Shown: positions 45,601 through 56,152 of the stretch, in pieces
Position numbering within the stretch: position 1 is the stretch's first letter
Layout: every line of letters starts with the position of its first letter
Source: Trametes villosa
Taxonomy: Eukaryota > Basidiomycota > Agaricomycetes > Polyporales > Polyporaceae
Assembly: GCA_002964805.2 (NCBI GenBank)
Contig: PUDQ02000001.1
Location: 8,394,001-8,458,000, forward strand
Direction of reading: 5' to 3'
Length of the DNA: 64,000 bases
Program-made: the position numbers and the translations under genes
The notes under the pieces: generated by a model
What the model saw: only the letters and a program-made list of their open reading frames with translations
What the model was told of the DNA's origin: nothing
Databases searched by the model: none

Positions 45601-47500
45601 CGCAGCTGTCGCTCCACCGTTCTCGCGGCGCTCTACTGTATCACGATGAACGCGCTTTGCTGAGTATATCTTATCGGTGCGTCCAGTTGCTTCAGCGCTA
45701 TGGATGGTGGCCACGCTCTACTTGGAGGGGGGTGAGATGCGGGCTCGGCGGATGCAATGATCGGCCGCGGGTGGTGGTTCTGCGCCGCTGGTGCGGCGGG
45801 GATGTGGTAAGTGTACCATCATCACGGGGGTTGGCGCCCATTCTGTACACAGCGTATCTCAGACTGCTTCAAACGGCAGAGGACGATCGTTGAACGTTAC
45901 GCGCTTCTTCCAGAGAACATGGGGGCATATGGCATCCGTCTCTCCAACTTCAGCGCGCCTGAGAACCCGCTCGACTTCTCCCACCGTTCGCCTTCTGTCC
46001 GACTGAACCCAGAGACACGCATGCATGTCAGGTTGTGCCACGCCTGGGCGCCACCCGACGTCGGGATGTGTGAAGGTATCCATCGAACCGCGTCGAAGTG
46101 CGGCAAGGCCCACTGACTTCGGGCTTCGAAGGCTCGAACGGGCACGAGGACGTGGCGGCGTAGTACGGGTTTACGAAGACTTTGCGCAAACTCTCCCTCG
46201 CGTGGGGTCGCCCACGGCCGATCGCGCGTTGCGCCGCCGCGAGTTGAGCCACCACCGTGCGGCGCGCTCCTTTGGGCCACCATTCTGTAGCCTCGAGGCT
46301 TGAGGACTAAAATCGTGAAGCTCTGAAGCTTGAAGCCACATGATTGTAAGCCACTGCCCACAGGGGCCAGCCATCCCGGGCGCCGACCGACCACCCTCAC
46401 AACGAGCATGAGTCGTAGGGCGGTGCGCACACTGTGGCCAATAGCCAAAGTGCAGCATGCGCACCGCCGCCAAACCCCACCTGTCCGATCCTACTTGCCC
46501 AACTCAGCCGGCCACCCAAGAGCCCGCCCGTCAATGCAGCATTCACATGTGCGCAGTGCATCATTGACCGGACCACCAGCACGATCACGTCGACGTCGAC
46601 GACCGTGCGCGCCGCGCGGAGTCTAGCGCGACGTGCACGGCCACCGCCACCACCAAGCAGATACACCACACACATGTATATGCTTGTGGTACAGTGCGCC
46701 CAACCCGCTGGGCCCCGCCAGTGGTCACTCACGACCCTCAATGGCTTACGCCTGCGCCGGAGGCGTGGTCAGCCGGGCGTGGGGTCGGGGAGCGGTATTC
46801 GCCTTGTGTGGCCGACGGGGGCGCACACGGCACTTTGGCTGTTGCCCGTGAAATGCAGAGTCGATATCTGGACGCTGGAGTCATGGACGATAGGACTCGA
46901 GAGCAGCTCCTGTCGCCGCGTCGCCGCCGATACGCGCTGCGCGCGCCACGTCCTCGTTCCCTGTGCCGCAGGAGACCGCAGGCCGTAGATCCTCGCACCG
47001 TGGCGAAATGCTGACTGGGGGAGCTGGAGATGAACTCTGCTTGGGCGGCACGGTAGAGAGGACCGCTACTGCCCTACGCGTCGTGTTCCGTCGCTGAAGC
47101 TCGGCAATTGGTCCTCTCATTCGCCGACTTGCCCTTCGCCCATCCACCAGCGGTGCAGAAACGAATGTCGTATCGCCACGTATCGTGGATGACGCGGACC
47201 ATGGAGAGTTCAGGCCTCAGGGAGCGCGCGTGCCTTCTAGATTTTCCCTGACGGAGGCAGTCGAGGCTTGGGATTACGGCTACAGGAGGAATAAACGCCA
47301 GGGTCGCGTCCGAGGAAGTATGATACAGTGGTTGGCCAGGGAAGGGAGTATAGCTTCCGGTTGGGCGGCGGTGACTTCGACCAGGGCGCGGACGAAGGCC
47401 GCCCGATAGGTGTGCACGAGGATGCGATAGCAGGGGTGCCCCACCGTGGGGCCACAGGCCGCGTCCTGCGCTCTCCCAGGGCGCGCGGCTGCGCCCACAA
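42693..47500. other. Gene-poor GC-rich stretch
   Basis: About 4.8 kb with no recognised gene, the longest such gap in this otherwise dense window. Long overlapping frames occur on both strands (for example about 43802-44581 plus and 43588-44058 minus) but are rich in Arg, Ala, Pro and Cys, lack a family resemblance and lack convincing splice structure, as expected for chance frames in GC-rich DNA. The part near 43140-43560 is pyrimidine-rich on the plus strand. The left end holds the promoter of the low-complexity protein. A hidden lineage-specific or noncoding gene cannot be excluded. Confidence 0.45.
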
Positions 47501-49196
47501 CTACTCCATCTCGGCGAAGTCGCCTTCGTCCAGGTCCGCGGGCTACGGGTACGGGATAACCGCGGAGAACACGAACACGAGCCAAGAGAATATCCGTCAG
47601 AAACACATACACAGGGGGCGATACGCCCGTGGAGGCCGGGCGCGACGCACCTCCTTGGGCTCCTCGTCCTCGCCGTACTGCATCACGAAGTCGATGTTGC
47701 TCAGCACGGTCTCGATCGAGTCGGGGTTTGTGAGGTCGAGCGCCAGGAACTTGACGAGCGGGTGGTCCTCGATCTGCTCCGCCCGGGAATGCATTACGGC
47801 GATGCGGTGTGTGTGCGGACGGCGGTGGCAACCGGTGAGCGGTTAGCGGTCGGCGGTCAGAGGAGCACGGCGCGTCCAGTCAGGGTCGGGAATGCGGATA
47901 GATGAGTACACGGAAACGGAAGGCGAGGAGCGCGCCAACTGACCAACTGGACAATCGCCTGGTTGAGCGAGTGGAATTTCGAGTCCCGCTCCGTCCGCTC
48001 TTCGCGGCTGCCGGGCGCCGAGACGAGCAGCATCGGGTCGGCTTCGAGGTATCTGTACGCATACGAGAGCGGGATGTGAGCTCGACACATTCGTCTCGGT
48101 GGGCCCGGTAATCAAGCATGACAGGTCAAGGTGGCGGTGGCGGGTATAGGGGCGCCCGTGGCGCGGCTTGGCGGAATAAACAACAGAGCCGTTGTATGGC
48201 CACACGAGAATGCATAGGCTGTGCGCCGTTGCGCGAATTGTGCCCATGGGCGACGTATCGCAAGGGCGGTGACTGTCAGCGGTATCCTTGCCGCGCAACG
48301 GCAGATGTAGGACACCGGGAGAATCAGCTGCGGATGCGCAGGGGAAGGCTCACCTTGCAATGTCCTTCTTCGCTCGGATGCCGTTTCGTCCGCTTCCTCT
48401 GTCTTCGGAATTGCTGGTGACGAGGTCCATTTTTGACATGATATTTAGCCATGGAACTTCCAGGTTGACCATGGCAGACATTGCGCTAAGCACGCCGCTG
48501 GATATCGGAAGACACATAATTCGAAGCCGGTGCAGTATCGGTTAGTCTTCTCTCGTTCATTGGGTACACACTGAGAAAGCCACGGACCTGAAGAACTTGT
48601 ACTTGTCCTCCATGAATTGCGACTCGATCAGGTAGGTCGCACATGTCCGGATACCCAGTCGTTGCAGATGTCGGACAAGAGTAGGCAAGAAGGGATGGTG
48701 CGTGTAGAGTTCAATCTGGCCTACACATTCATTTGTACTCGCTCTGGGTGAGTGTACAGGGACCCTAGGGCTTACCTGGACAGTCAATGATGAGGAACTC
48801 ATCCTCGTACCCGCCGAGCTCCTCGTCAAGCCAGTCCATGTTTTCTAGAAGGTACCTACAGAAATACACTGAATGGTGAGCTTGGAAAAGTAGCCACGCA
48901 TATATTCCACAGAAAACGATCGCTGATGTTGGGGAAGTAGGGGAACAGACGTACTCGAAACAATATACCAATCCGCCGTTGGGCCCATACCCAAGGTGCT
49001 CCATGACGTCGTCGAGACTTATGAGGTCTCGGATATCTATTGTGGGGTCATATTCAAACGCGTCCGAGTTTGCTGCTGGGTCCAGGTTAACGAGGTGCCC
49101 TGTCCGTTTTGCGGTTTGCAGGTGTGTAAGGATTCCGTTGCAGAAGGTCGATTTGCCCGCGCCCGCGGGTCCTGTTACGAGCACGGCGTAGCGCAT
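47501..49196 (-). CDS. GPN3: GPN-loop GTPase 3
   Basis: GPN3 is a small GTPase needed for assembly and nuclear import of RNA polymerase II. It starts [20 protein letters not shown], with the P-loop GPAGAGKS at the N-terminus, followed by [20 protein letters not shown], the family-defining Gly-Pro-Asn loop in [14 protein letters not shown], the DCPG motif in [40 protein letters not shown], the base-recognition SKMD in [40 protein letters not shown] and the acidic tail [13 protein letters not shown]. Multiple short GT-AG introns interrupt it. The length of about 285 residues is normal. It is divergent with the PYM-like gene. Confidence 0.93.
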
Positions 49197-49571
49197 ACTG
49201 TCGCCTAGTGTATTCCTGTCGCAGCCTGGGGTGTCTCTAGTAGTTATGCAATGTATTCAACCGTGTTCCAGCAGGACCGCGCAAGTGTAGCAAAGAGGCG
49301 GAGGCAAGGGCGTCGTTGTGGCTGCAGAGAAGTCTACAAGCTCGAGTAAGCGCCAGGTCTCGCAAAGATAATCTGTGGGCGCCTGTGATCAAACTGGACG
49401 CGCTGCCCGATCGTTGGGCCTGACCTGCGCTTGCACGTCTTGTGCTCGAGTCTGCGCCCGTTCAACCAACTCCAGCTTTCCATCCTCCTCGCCTCTCTGC
49501 CAGACATATCTCACGCGTTGTAACGAACTTTGATAACTCGCCCTCTGTGTATCGAGAGCGCCATTGCAATC
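49197..49571. promoter_or_regulatory. Divergent promoter region GPN3/PYM
   Basis: About 375 bases separate the two divergent start codons. Two short untranslated leaders and both promoters must lie here. No clear TATA box was noted. Confidence 0.45.
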
Positions 49572-50267
49572 ATGTCGAAGCCTGCTATCGTCCCCGAAAC
49601 CACCGTGTCTGGGATTGCAGTGGACCCGCGCACACTCGAGCGCGTTATCCCGGAATCCCGCAGACCTGACGGGACGTACGTCTAGTCTTTCATGCTAATG
49701 CCTGTGCGCTCGTCTCACAATTTCTTCTCGCTTGCGCTATCCTTGCGATCACGCCTGCTGTGCCACTCTCTGATCTGCGGTTGAATCTGTCTCTCCGCTG
49801 CGGGACTTGCCCGCCCGCCTCACAGTGTACGCAAACAGCTCAAGATCAGGCCGGGGTTCACTCCCCAAGAGGACGTGCGCCGTTTCCGCGGCACGCGCCA
49901 GGCGCAGATGGACGCCACCGCCCTACCGAAGGGGCATGTCATCGGCTGGACGCCCCCCGCGCCGGCTGGAGCCGCAGCCACATCCAAGGCGGCTCTGAGC
50001 AAGGCGCAGAAGAAGAACGAGAAGAGGAAGGAGAAGCGGAAGGAGAAGCGGGACGAGCCGAAGGTCAAGGACAGCTGGGAAGACGACGACGACGAGGCGG
50101 AGGGTGGGAGCGCACCTGCGCCCGCGCCCGCCAAGAGGGCGGTGTCGGGGACCCACACGCCGGAGAATCCCAACTGGGCCGCGGCACCCGATACCAAGGA
50201 GGACGCGAAGAAGGACGCGGGGTCGGAGGGGTTGGCAGACAAGTTGGACAAGCTGGAGGTGCGGTGA
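49572..50267 (+). CDS. PYM/WIBG homolog (partner of Y14 and Mago)
   Basis: PYM removes exon junction complexes from translated mRNA by binding the Mago-Y14 dimer and the small ribosomal subunit. Two exons (49572-49675, 49826-50267) encode 181 residues. The N-terminal Mago-Y14-binding block is clear: VIPESRRPDGTVRKQLKIRP then GFTPQEDVRRFRGT, split by the intron within the DGT motif. A Lys/Glu-rich coiled segment (KNEKRKEKRKEKRDE) and an acidic patch follow, then a C-terminal helix (GLADKLDKLEVR). The length and order fit the family. The presence of PYM is consistent with this intron-rich genome, though that link is general. Confidence 0.85.
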
Positions 50268-50527
50268 GCTCTTTGTAACGGTATTTGGGTTGGTCTACGT
50301 TCTCCGATGGGTATGTACTAGTGGTCTACGATAGGATTACCGCAATGTATGGATAGAAGCCGGATTGTCTGTGTGATGTGGGGGAGGGACCCGACTACCC
50401 GATGTCCAGCAAAGGGGGAAACGAGGATGGGCAAGTCCACGAATGCGCGCACTCCGCCACCTTGTATGCCGTCCCACCATTCATATGCCTACTCTAAATT
50501 GAGGGCGGATCATAGCCAGGCCGCCCT

Positions 50528-51810
50528 CTACGTAACCCACGGTAGTGGTCCAGATGGAGGCATGAACTCTGGGTGTGGTCCGTTCGCGGCGGCCTTCGGT
50601 GGCTTGGGCTTCACCACGTAGATCTCCATGGATATGATGATTATTAGGGACAGAGCCCCCAGTGCACCTATAGGGCGCACGTCTCAATACATGGCAGGGC
50701 GAGGTTCGTGGTGAAGCACTCACCGACTGCTGCGCGCATCTTCTCCCAACGAGACTCCTCGACTTGTGTCTTGAGCTCGCCGAGCGTGACCAGTGCTTTA
50801 CTCAAGACTTCCTGTTGGGAGATGTGGTGAGCATGGCTGAACAAGCAATTGTAGTACGTCTCTAGATTACCTCGATCTGCAAGTCAATGTTCTTCTGGTC
50901 GTCCTTCGATTCGTTCTTGCGGCTATCGAGATCCATTTGAATCCTATATTCCCGGCCGTAAGTTGACACGGTCTTATACGAGATGCAGACAGCCCTACTC
51001 ACTCGTGCTTCAGCTGCGCCATGCCTTCCTTCATGCGCCCGTCCAGAGAGTCTACTTCGCGTCTGAGGGCAGAGGTCGCAGACCGCATCGCAGCCGTCTC
51101 GTTCCTGGTCAGGACACTGATTTCGGTGCGAAGCTCCGACAAAGCAGCTTTGAACAAGTAAGCTTGCTACAGTAGTGCACCATGCTCAGACATGCAAAAC
51201 CTCGAAATATGTTGGGATCACTCACACTCTCCAGATCCTGCACCGTGAGCGCATCCCGCTTCACCCGTCCTATTCGGTCGACCAGCAGCGCACGCGTGAC
51301 GCGCATGAGGTTGAGCGCGATAGGTGTAGGGAAGGATTTCTCCAGCTCGGAGAAGAAGCGATGTGTGTTGAAGGGCGGGTTGATGTGGTACGGCGGGGAT
51401 AGAGGAGCATGGGGAAGAGGGACGTGCACTCCAGGGTCCATGGTCGGGTGGACATATCTCGCAGGGAGGGACGCATCTGAAGATTCCGGAGAGGCCGCGT
51501 CTGTAGCGTTCGGAGCTTCTGGCGGGGGTTCACTGGATGATGTCGGTGGAGGCGACGGCGGGGTTGACGGAGGAGGGGGAGGGGTGAAGGACGACGAGCT
51601 TTGACTCGGGCCCGCCTGATTTGAGGGGTCCTTCGGATGCGCAAGAGATACACCAGGCGCAGCAGACGGATTCTTGGGGTCCGAGATCGTGACGTAGGGT
51701 GCTGGCCGGGCATGCCGAAGGCGAAGCGCAGATCTTGAAGTGCGCGAGCGCAAGCAGTCATTCGGGGTAACTATGGGGTAGCGCAGAGGTTGTATCTTGC
51801 GTACAAACAT
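50528..51810 (-). CDS. Mitochondrial DUF1640/CCDC90-type protein (Fmp32/MCUR1 family)
   Basis: The family contains inner-membrane mitochondrial proteins with a coiled coil and C-terminal membrane segment; human MCUR1/CCDC90A and yeast Fmp32 are members. The protein starts [20 protein letters not shown], a presequence-like basic start, then has a Pro/Ser-rich linker, then the family block: [76 protein letters not shown] and [17 protein letters not shown]. The membrane segment is [19 protein letters not shown] long in-frame extension to 52041 is possible but unlikely. Several introns interrupt the C-terminal half. It is divergent with the ZCCHC9-like gene. Confidence 0.85.
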
Positions 51811-52109
51811 CGCAGTAAGTAGGTTAGAGCCCAGTATTAGACGCAGAAGGCGCGTAAGTAGCGAGTAACGAGAGTTCGGATGAGCGTGCGCAGTGGTATG
51901 ATGCAAGAGTAGGAGGCTATGGGCGTCTATCACGCGAGGCGTAGTGGCACGAAGCCATCGCCTTCCGATCGTTCCAAATTGGGAACAGCCAGGAACGGCG
52001 ATCACTCTTCGCGTCCCCCACGCAGCTGCAGTTTTGCTCAAACTTCTGCTGAGCTCTCTCGCACTATCCTCTCTTGGCTTGAGTACCTGGCCTTACTTGG
52101 CGCCACAAA
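51811..52109. promoter_or_regulatory. Short divergent promoter region
   Basis: About 300 bases between the start codons of the DUF1640 gene (minus) and the zinc-knuckle gene (plus), so promoters are shared or overlapping. No specific element was recognised. Confidence 0.4.
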
Positions 52110-53261
52110 ATGACAAGATATACCAACTTCGCGCGCAAACGAACCTACGTCGAGGCGGGCTTTAATAACGACCCCGAACCAACTCCGGAAACTCCTGCTG
52201 CCCCTGCTCATGTAGACGATGTTGTGGCGTCCGAAGGGGGTGCGCCCGCGGAGCCAGAAAAGAAGAAGCGGAAAAGAATCCGGGGCAGAAAGCCGAAGCC
52301 TGCTGCGCCTGAAGGTGCGGACGGTACGGAGGCCGATGGTGGCGCAGGGGATGCAGGCGGAGAGGGCGAGTCTTCAGCACATACGGCGGAAAAGAAGGGG
52401 AAATTTGGCGACAAGGGGAAGAAGGGGAAGAAGCTTGACAAGAGAAATCCGAAGGGTGCGTCGTAACCCCGCATACGCTCACTCATGCAATGCCTGATAT
52501 TGGCATAAGACCGAAAACAGGCGTCGGAGGACCGCAGGTTGAAGCGCATCCAGGAGCGGAATGTCGATACGACGTGCTTCGCTTGCAGAGAGAAGGGTCA
52601 CACTGCAAGAGACTGTACGAAGTCCATAGCCACTGACGCGCTCGAGGGCGAGCGAGGGAAGTCTGGTGCACCGTCGGGGCGTGACACGGTGGGGATTTGC
52701 TACCGGTACGTGGTCTGAAGTCCCGTATCGTATGACTTCAGCCGTCTGATTTTTCGTCGCCTCAGGTGTGGTTCGAGGAGGCATACCCTGTCGAGATGTA
52801 GAGAGCTCGTCGACCCTGAGAACCCCCTACCGTTCGCATCATGTTTCGTCTGTTCGGGGAAGGGTCACCTGGCGTCCAAGTGTCCCAAGAACCAGTCAAA
52901 AGGCATATACCCGAATGGTGGTTGTTGCAAACTCTGCAAGCAGACCGACCATCTCGCCAAGGACTGTCCCATGAGGAAAAAGGGTGTGTTCCCCTCTACT
53001 ACCTTCGAAGACCAGCATTGACTGTTACGTGTAGAGGTTACTGCGACTACTGTATTCCTCGGGACCGGTCGGGAGGCGGGCGCCGACGAGGACGATTTCC
53101 ACACCTTCAAGCGCGTCAATGCGGAGGTCGATCAGGCTCAAACTGCGGAGGAGCGTGCGAAGCGGCGGGCGGATGTGCGGGTGGGCGCGCATTCTGGCGT
53201 GGTGAAGGCATATGGGGAGGCACCGCCCGTGGTGAAGAAGAAAAAGGTGGTAACCTTCTAA
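52110..53261 (+). CDS. CCHC zinc-knuckle protein, ZCCHC9-like
   Basis: Members bind single-stranded nucleic acid and are nucleolar or nuclear in other eukaryotes. The start MTRYTNFARKRTYVEAGF is followed by a Lys-rich basic stretch (EKKKRKRIRGRKPKP, KKGKKLDKRNPK). After the first intron comes the characteristic helix ASEDRRLKRIQERN and four CCHC knuckles: CFACREKGHTARDC, CYRCGSRRHTLSRC, CFVCSGKGHLASKC and CKLCKQTDHLAKDC. The C-terminal part is EVTATTVFLGTGREAGADED and ends VVKKKKVVTF. Introns split the gene after NPK, at CYR and after MRKK. All four knuckles keep their CX2CX4HX4C spacing. Confidence 0.87.
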
Positions 53262-53513
53262 CGCTTCATTTGACTTTGGTAGTGCTCGGGTTATCTCACT
53301 GCTGTATCTCGCTGCTCTTCAATCTAAACGGAATACTGCTTGAGCACGATGTACCTACTCCCGCGAGCGTAAACGCCCATAATGGCTAATAAGCGCTCAC
53401 GTGTTTGTGGACACCGCCACAGGGGCAGGCTATTGCGTTGCAGGCGTTGGCTTTCTGCTGCGTATCGACCGCGACGACATCCCTTCCGCTCCTTCCACCA
53501 CCATCACCACCCC

Positions 53514-55466
53514 ATGGCTACCCCGCTCTCGCCCCAGCAGGTCAACGTCACCCCCTCGTCGAAGATGTCCGCCCAAGGCACGCAGAAGGGCAAGGCCCTG
53601 CCCGCGCCCCAACAGCACCCGACAACAACGCCGACGTCGACTGTGAAGTCGAAGAAGGACGGGTCCAAGATCTCCAACACCTCCTCCGCCATGACCACCA
53701 AGCCGGCGGCGAGCACGCCCTCGCAGGAGATCGTGAAGAAGGTGTCGCGCCGTGGCAGCAAGCCCATCATCAACTGGTTCCAGCGCAAGCTCGCGGGCAC
53801 CGTCAGGGCACGGCGGGCGTCGGAGTCGCAGCGGTTCAACACAGTGCCCGTGCGCAGCGGCAAGGACAAGCAGCATCGCCGGGTATCCGCCCCCATGCCC
53901 CCGCCGCTCTCTATCCAGTCACGCACGCGCAGCAACGGCAGGCAGAACGGGAGCCATAGCCGTATATCTGAATCGCGCCGCGGCACTATCTCGCTCAACG
54001 AGACGGCCGATGGCGCAAACAGTACGTCCTATGACAGCGACTCGGAGGACTCGGGTGCCGAGCGTCAGTCGTCCCTTGCCCGCGATTCGACGTACTCTCC
54101 CGCAAGCTACTTCGAGGCAGACGAGGACGCCTCGGTACGCCCCCTGCCCCCCAGCTCCCCCCCATCCCCTTCGCCCTCTCGTTCTTCGTCATCCTATCTT
54201 TCCCACTCCCGCACGTTCCGCAGCATGACAGCCAGCACCAAGCCCACGACGCTGCTCAGCATCGATCTCACAGGCGGCATGGCCCACATCGCGCAGGCGC
54301 CGCCGACCCCAATCACCCAGGGGCAGCAGCGTATGCCTCCCCACATCCGGACGCATTCGTCAGGTCCCTCTTCCGGCTCCATCACCTTCTCTGCCATCCC
54401 ACCCCCTTCGCCCACCAGCCCTTCGCGCCCTTCGTCTGGGAACTCTGCCGCTGGGGGAGGCCGTGGCGCCACCCTTACGGCGCCGCTATACACAACGCAC
54501 CATCCGCGCAACAACCCGCGCCCGTCTTCCCCTCCCCCTGACGACGCTTCAGTGCTTACGCTCGCATCATCCGCGTTCGGGATGCCGGGCGCGCGCCTTG
54601 GCGCGACCGCTCTCGCCCTGTCCGGGCGGGGGTCTATCGCGGACGACTCGGTGTCGCAGTGGAGCCATGTGGCGGGCCTCACGGACAGCACCAGCCACTT
54701 CGCGATGAATGATCTCGAAGAGGGCCTGGAGGAAGAGCGCTACACATACAACGACCACGACGTCGACGCTAGCGTGCGCGCGCTGAGGCCGAGGAGCTCG
54801 CGCCGCGGCAGCTGGGACAGCACCGTCAGTGGTTGGAGTGCCAATGTCGCCCTTGGTGCGGGTGCACCTAGCCCGGGAGGCATCCGGGGCAAGGGCATGT
54901 GGCGGTCCGGGAGTCTCAGGACGGGCGGGTTGAGCACGGAGAACGAGGAGGCGTACGAATACGGCTTCTCGGGGACACCGGACGGGGAGAAGCAAGCCGA
55001 TCATCTCGAGTCACACGTCAAGGACTTCGCCCATACCGACGGGCAGACCGACCAGGAGGGGAGTGTGGCGACGACCGACGAGACTGAGGAGGCGGTTTCG
55101 GCTACCACCCAAGACACGAAGACTGCTGCTGCACCCGCTTCGCAGGACGCGTCCTCCACGCTATCCCTGCCTGGGTCGAAGGCGGCAATATCGGACGACC
55201 TCGCGTCCACGGCGACCCTCCCTGGTTCCAAGGCTGTCTCCGAGGCACCTACGCCGGACAACTCCTCCAGCGACGCCATCAAGAGCGGAGCATCCACGCC
55301 CACGAAGGCTGGACCCAGCTCTGTCACCTCAGGCGCAGTTCCGGCGGCGTTGAACCTGGACGATGCGAAGGACTTTGATGAGCACAGACTATCTGCGCAG
55401 CTCAGCCCGGCGAGTACGGACGCGCACACGGTCTATCACTCGCTGCCGCCGACCCCTGCTGCATGA
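53514..55466 (+). CDS. Ser/Pro-rich protein, function unknown
   Basis: A single long open exon of about 650 residues, probably starting MATPLSPQQVNVTPSSKMS at 53514; an in-frame ATG at 53382 would add a basic, His-rich leader. The most ordered part is near residues 80-115, reading EIVKKVSRRGSKPIINWFQR and then KLAGTVRARRASESQRFNT, a basic amphipathic stretch. The rest is Ser, Thr and Pro-rich, with phospho-site-like patterns (RRVSAP, RRGSWDS) and an acidic Glu/Asp segment near the C-terminus. No membrane segment was seen. Composition suggests an intrinsically disordered regulatory or scaffold protein; the function is unknown. No intron was needed. Confidence 0.65.
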   Translation: MATPLSPQQVNVTPSSKMSAQGTQKGKALPAPQQHPTTTPTSTVKSKKDGSKISNTSSAMTTKPAASTPSQEIVKKVSRRGSKPIINWFQRKLAGTVRARRASESQRFNTVPVRSGKDKQHRRVSAPMPPPLSIQSRTRSNGRQNGSHSRISESRRGTISLNETADGANSTSYDSDSEDSGAERQSSLARDSTYSPASYFEADEDASVRPLPPSSPPSPSPSRSSSSYLSHSRTFRSMTASTKPTTLLSIDLTGGMAHIAQAPPTPITQGQQRMPPHIRTHSSGPSSGSITFSAIPPPSPTSPSRPSSGNSAAGGGRGATLTAPLYTTHHPRNNPRPSSPPPDDASVLTLASSAFGMPGARLGATALALSGRGSIADDSVSQWSHVAGLTDSTSHFAMNDLEEGLEEERYTYNDHDVDASVRALRPRSSRRGSWDSTVSGWSANVALGAGAPSPGGIRGKGMWRSGSLRTGGLSTENEEAYEYGFSGTPDGEKQADHLESHVKDFAHTDGQTDQEGSVATTDETEEAVSATTQDTKTAAAPASQDASSTLSLPGSKAAISDDLASTATLPGSKAVSEAPTPDNSSSDAIKSGASTPTKAGPSSVTSGAVPAALNLDDAKDFDEHRLSAQLSPASTDAHTVYHSLPPTPAA

Positions 55467-56152
55467 TGCACTCAGGTGAGATTCTATACCGCAACGCGTC
55501 CTAAAATACCTGTTGACCGATCCTGATAGTCCCCCCTGCCTTCTCTTCTTCTCCTCTATCTTACCACCGGCTTTGTAGTGCGAATGTCCCTAGTCTCTAC
55601 GTTATCCTTCGTGCGCGTCTCTTGAATCGAAGTGGTTGGGGTGTGATCTGGCCGTCGTGTATCTATGCTCTTCTCTACCGATCGTGTACTGTATTGTATA
55701 AACCCGCCTTCGAGTTCGCTGCTGCCGCTGCATGATCTGCGCCTGCGCATCAGGCTCCAGCCACCCGACCGCGCTCGCGCCGCCGCAGAGCATGGTGCAC
55801 GCCCCACGTGAGGGCGGCGCGACGCGCCCCCGTGGTGATAGCGCCGGGGCATCTGCACCTTTGAGACCTTCGACCACGGCATCGCGGTCAGCTGGGCTGC
55901 TTCTCCCCCCAGCACGCTGTCCTCGTGAGCGGGACCGGGGCGCGTATAGGGTACACGCAGGCCGCTGATGGGTACCTCCCTCCCGGTCCGCGGTGTGCGG
56001 CGCGTTTGCTGACGGGCCTGGTCGCACTGGCAGATGCGGTCATAAAAGCGCAGTGGGCGGGGGTGACCCAGGGCTGGACGACGTCGCTCTTCGCCTCTGC
56101 CTCTGCCTTTGCCTCTGGCCTTGTACCGGGATCTGCGTGGAAAGCTGTTGCG
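55467..56152. other. Intergenic before the GH125 gene
   Basis: About 690 bases. Overlapping frames on both strands have no family resemblance. It should hold the 3' region of the preceding gene and the GH125 promoter. Confidence 0.4.

Noticed and set aside
45811..46116. Plus-strand frame with a protein-like stretch (ERYALLPENMGAYGIRL)
   Set aside because: Short, no conserved family recognised, no supporting exons; left as part of the gene-poor region.
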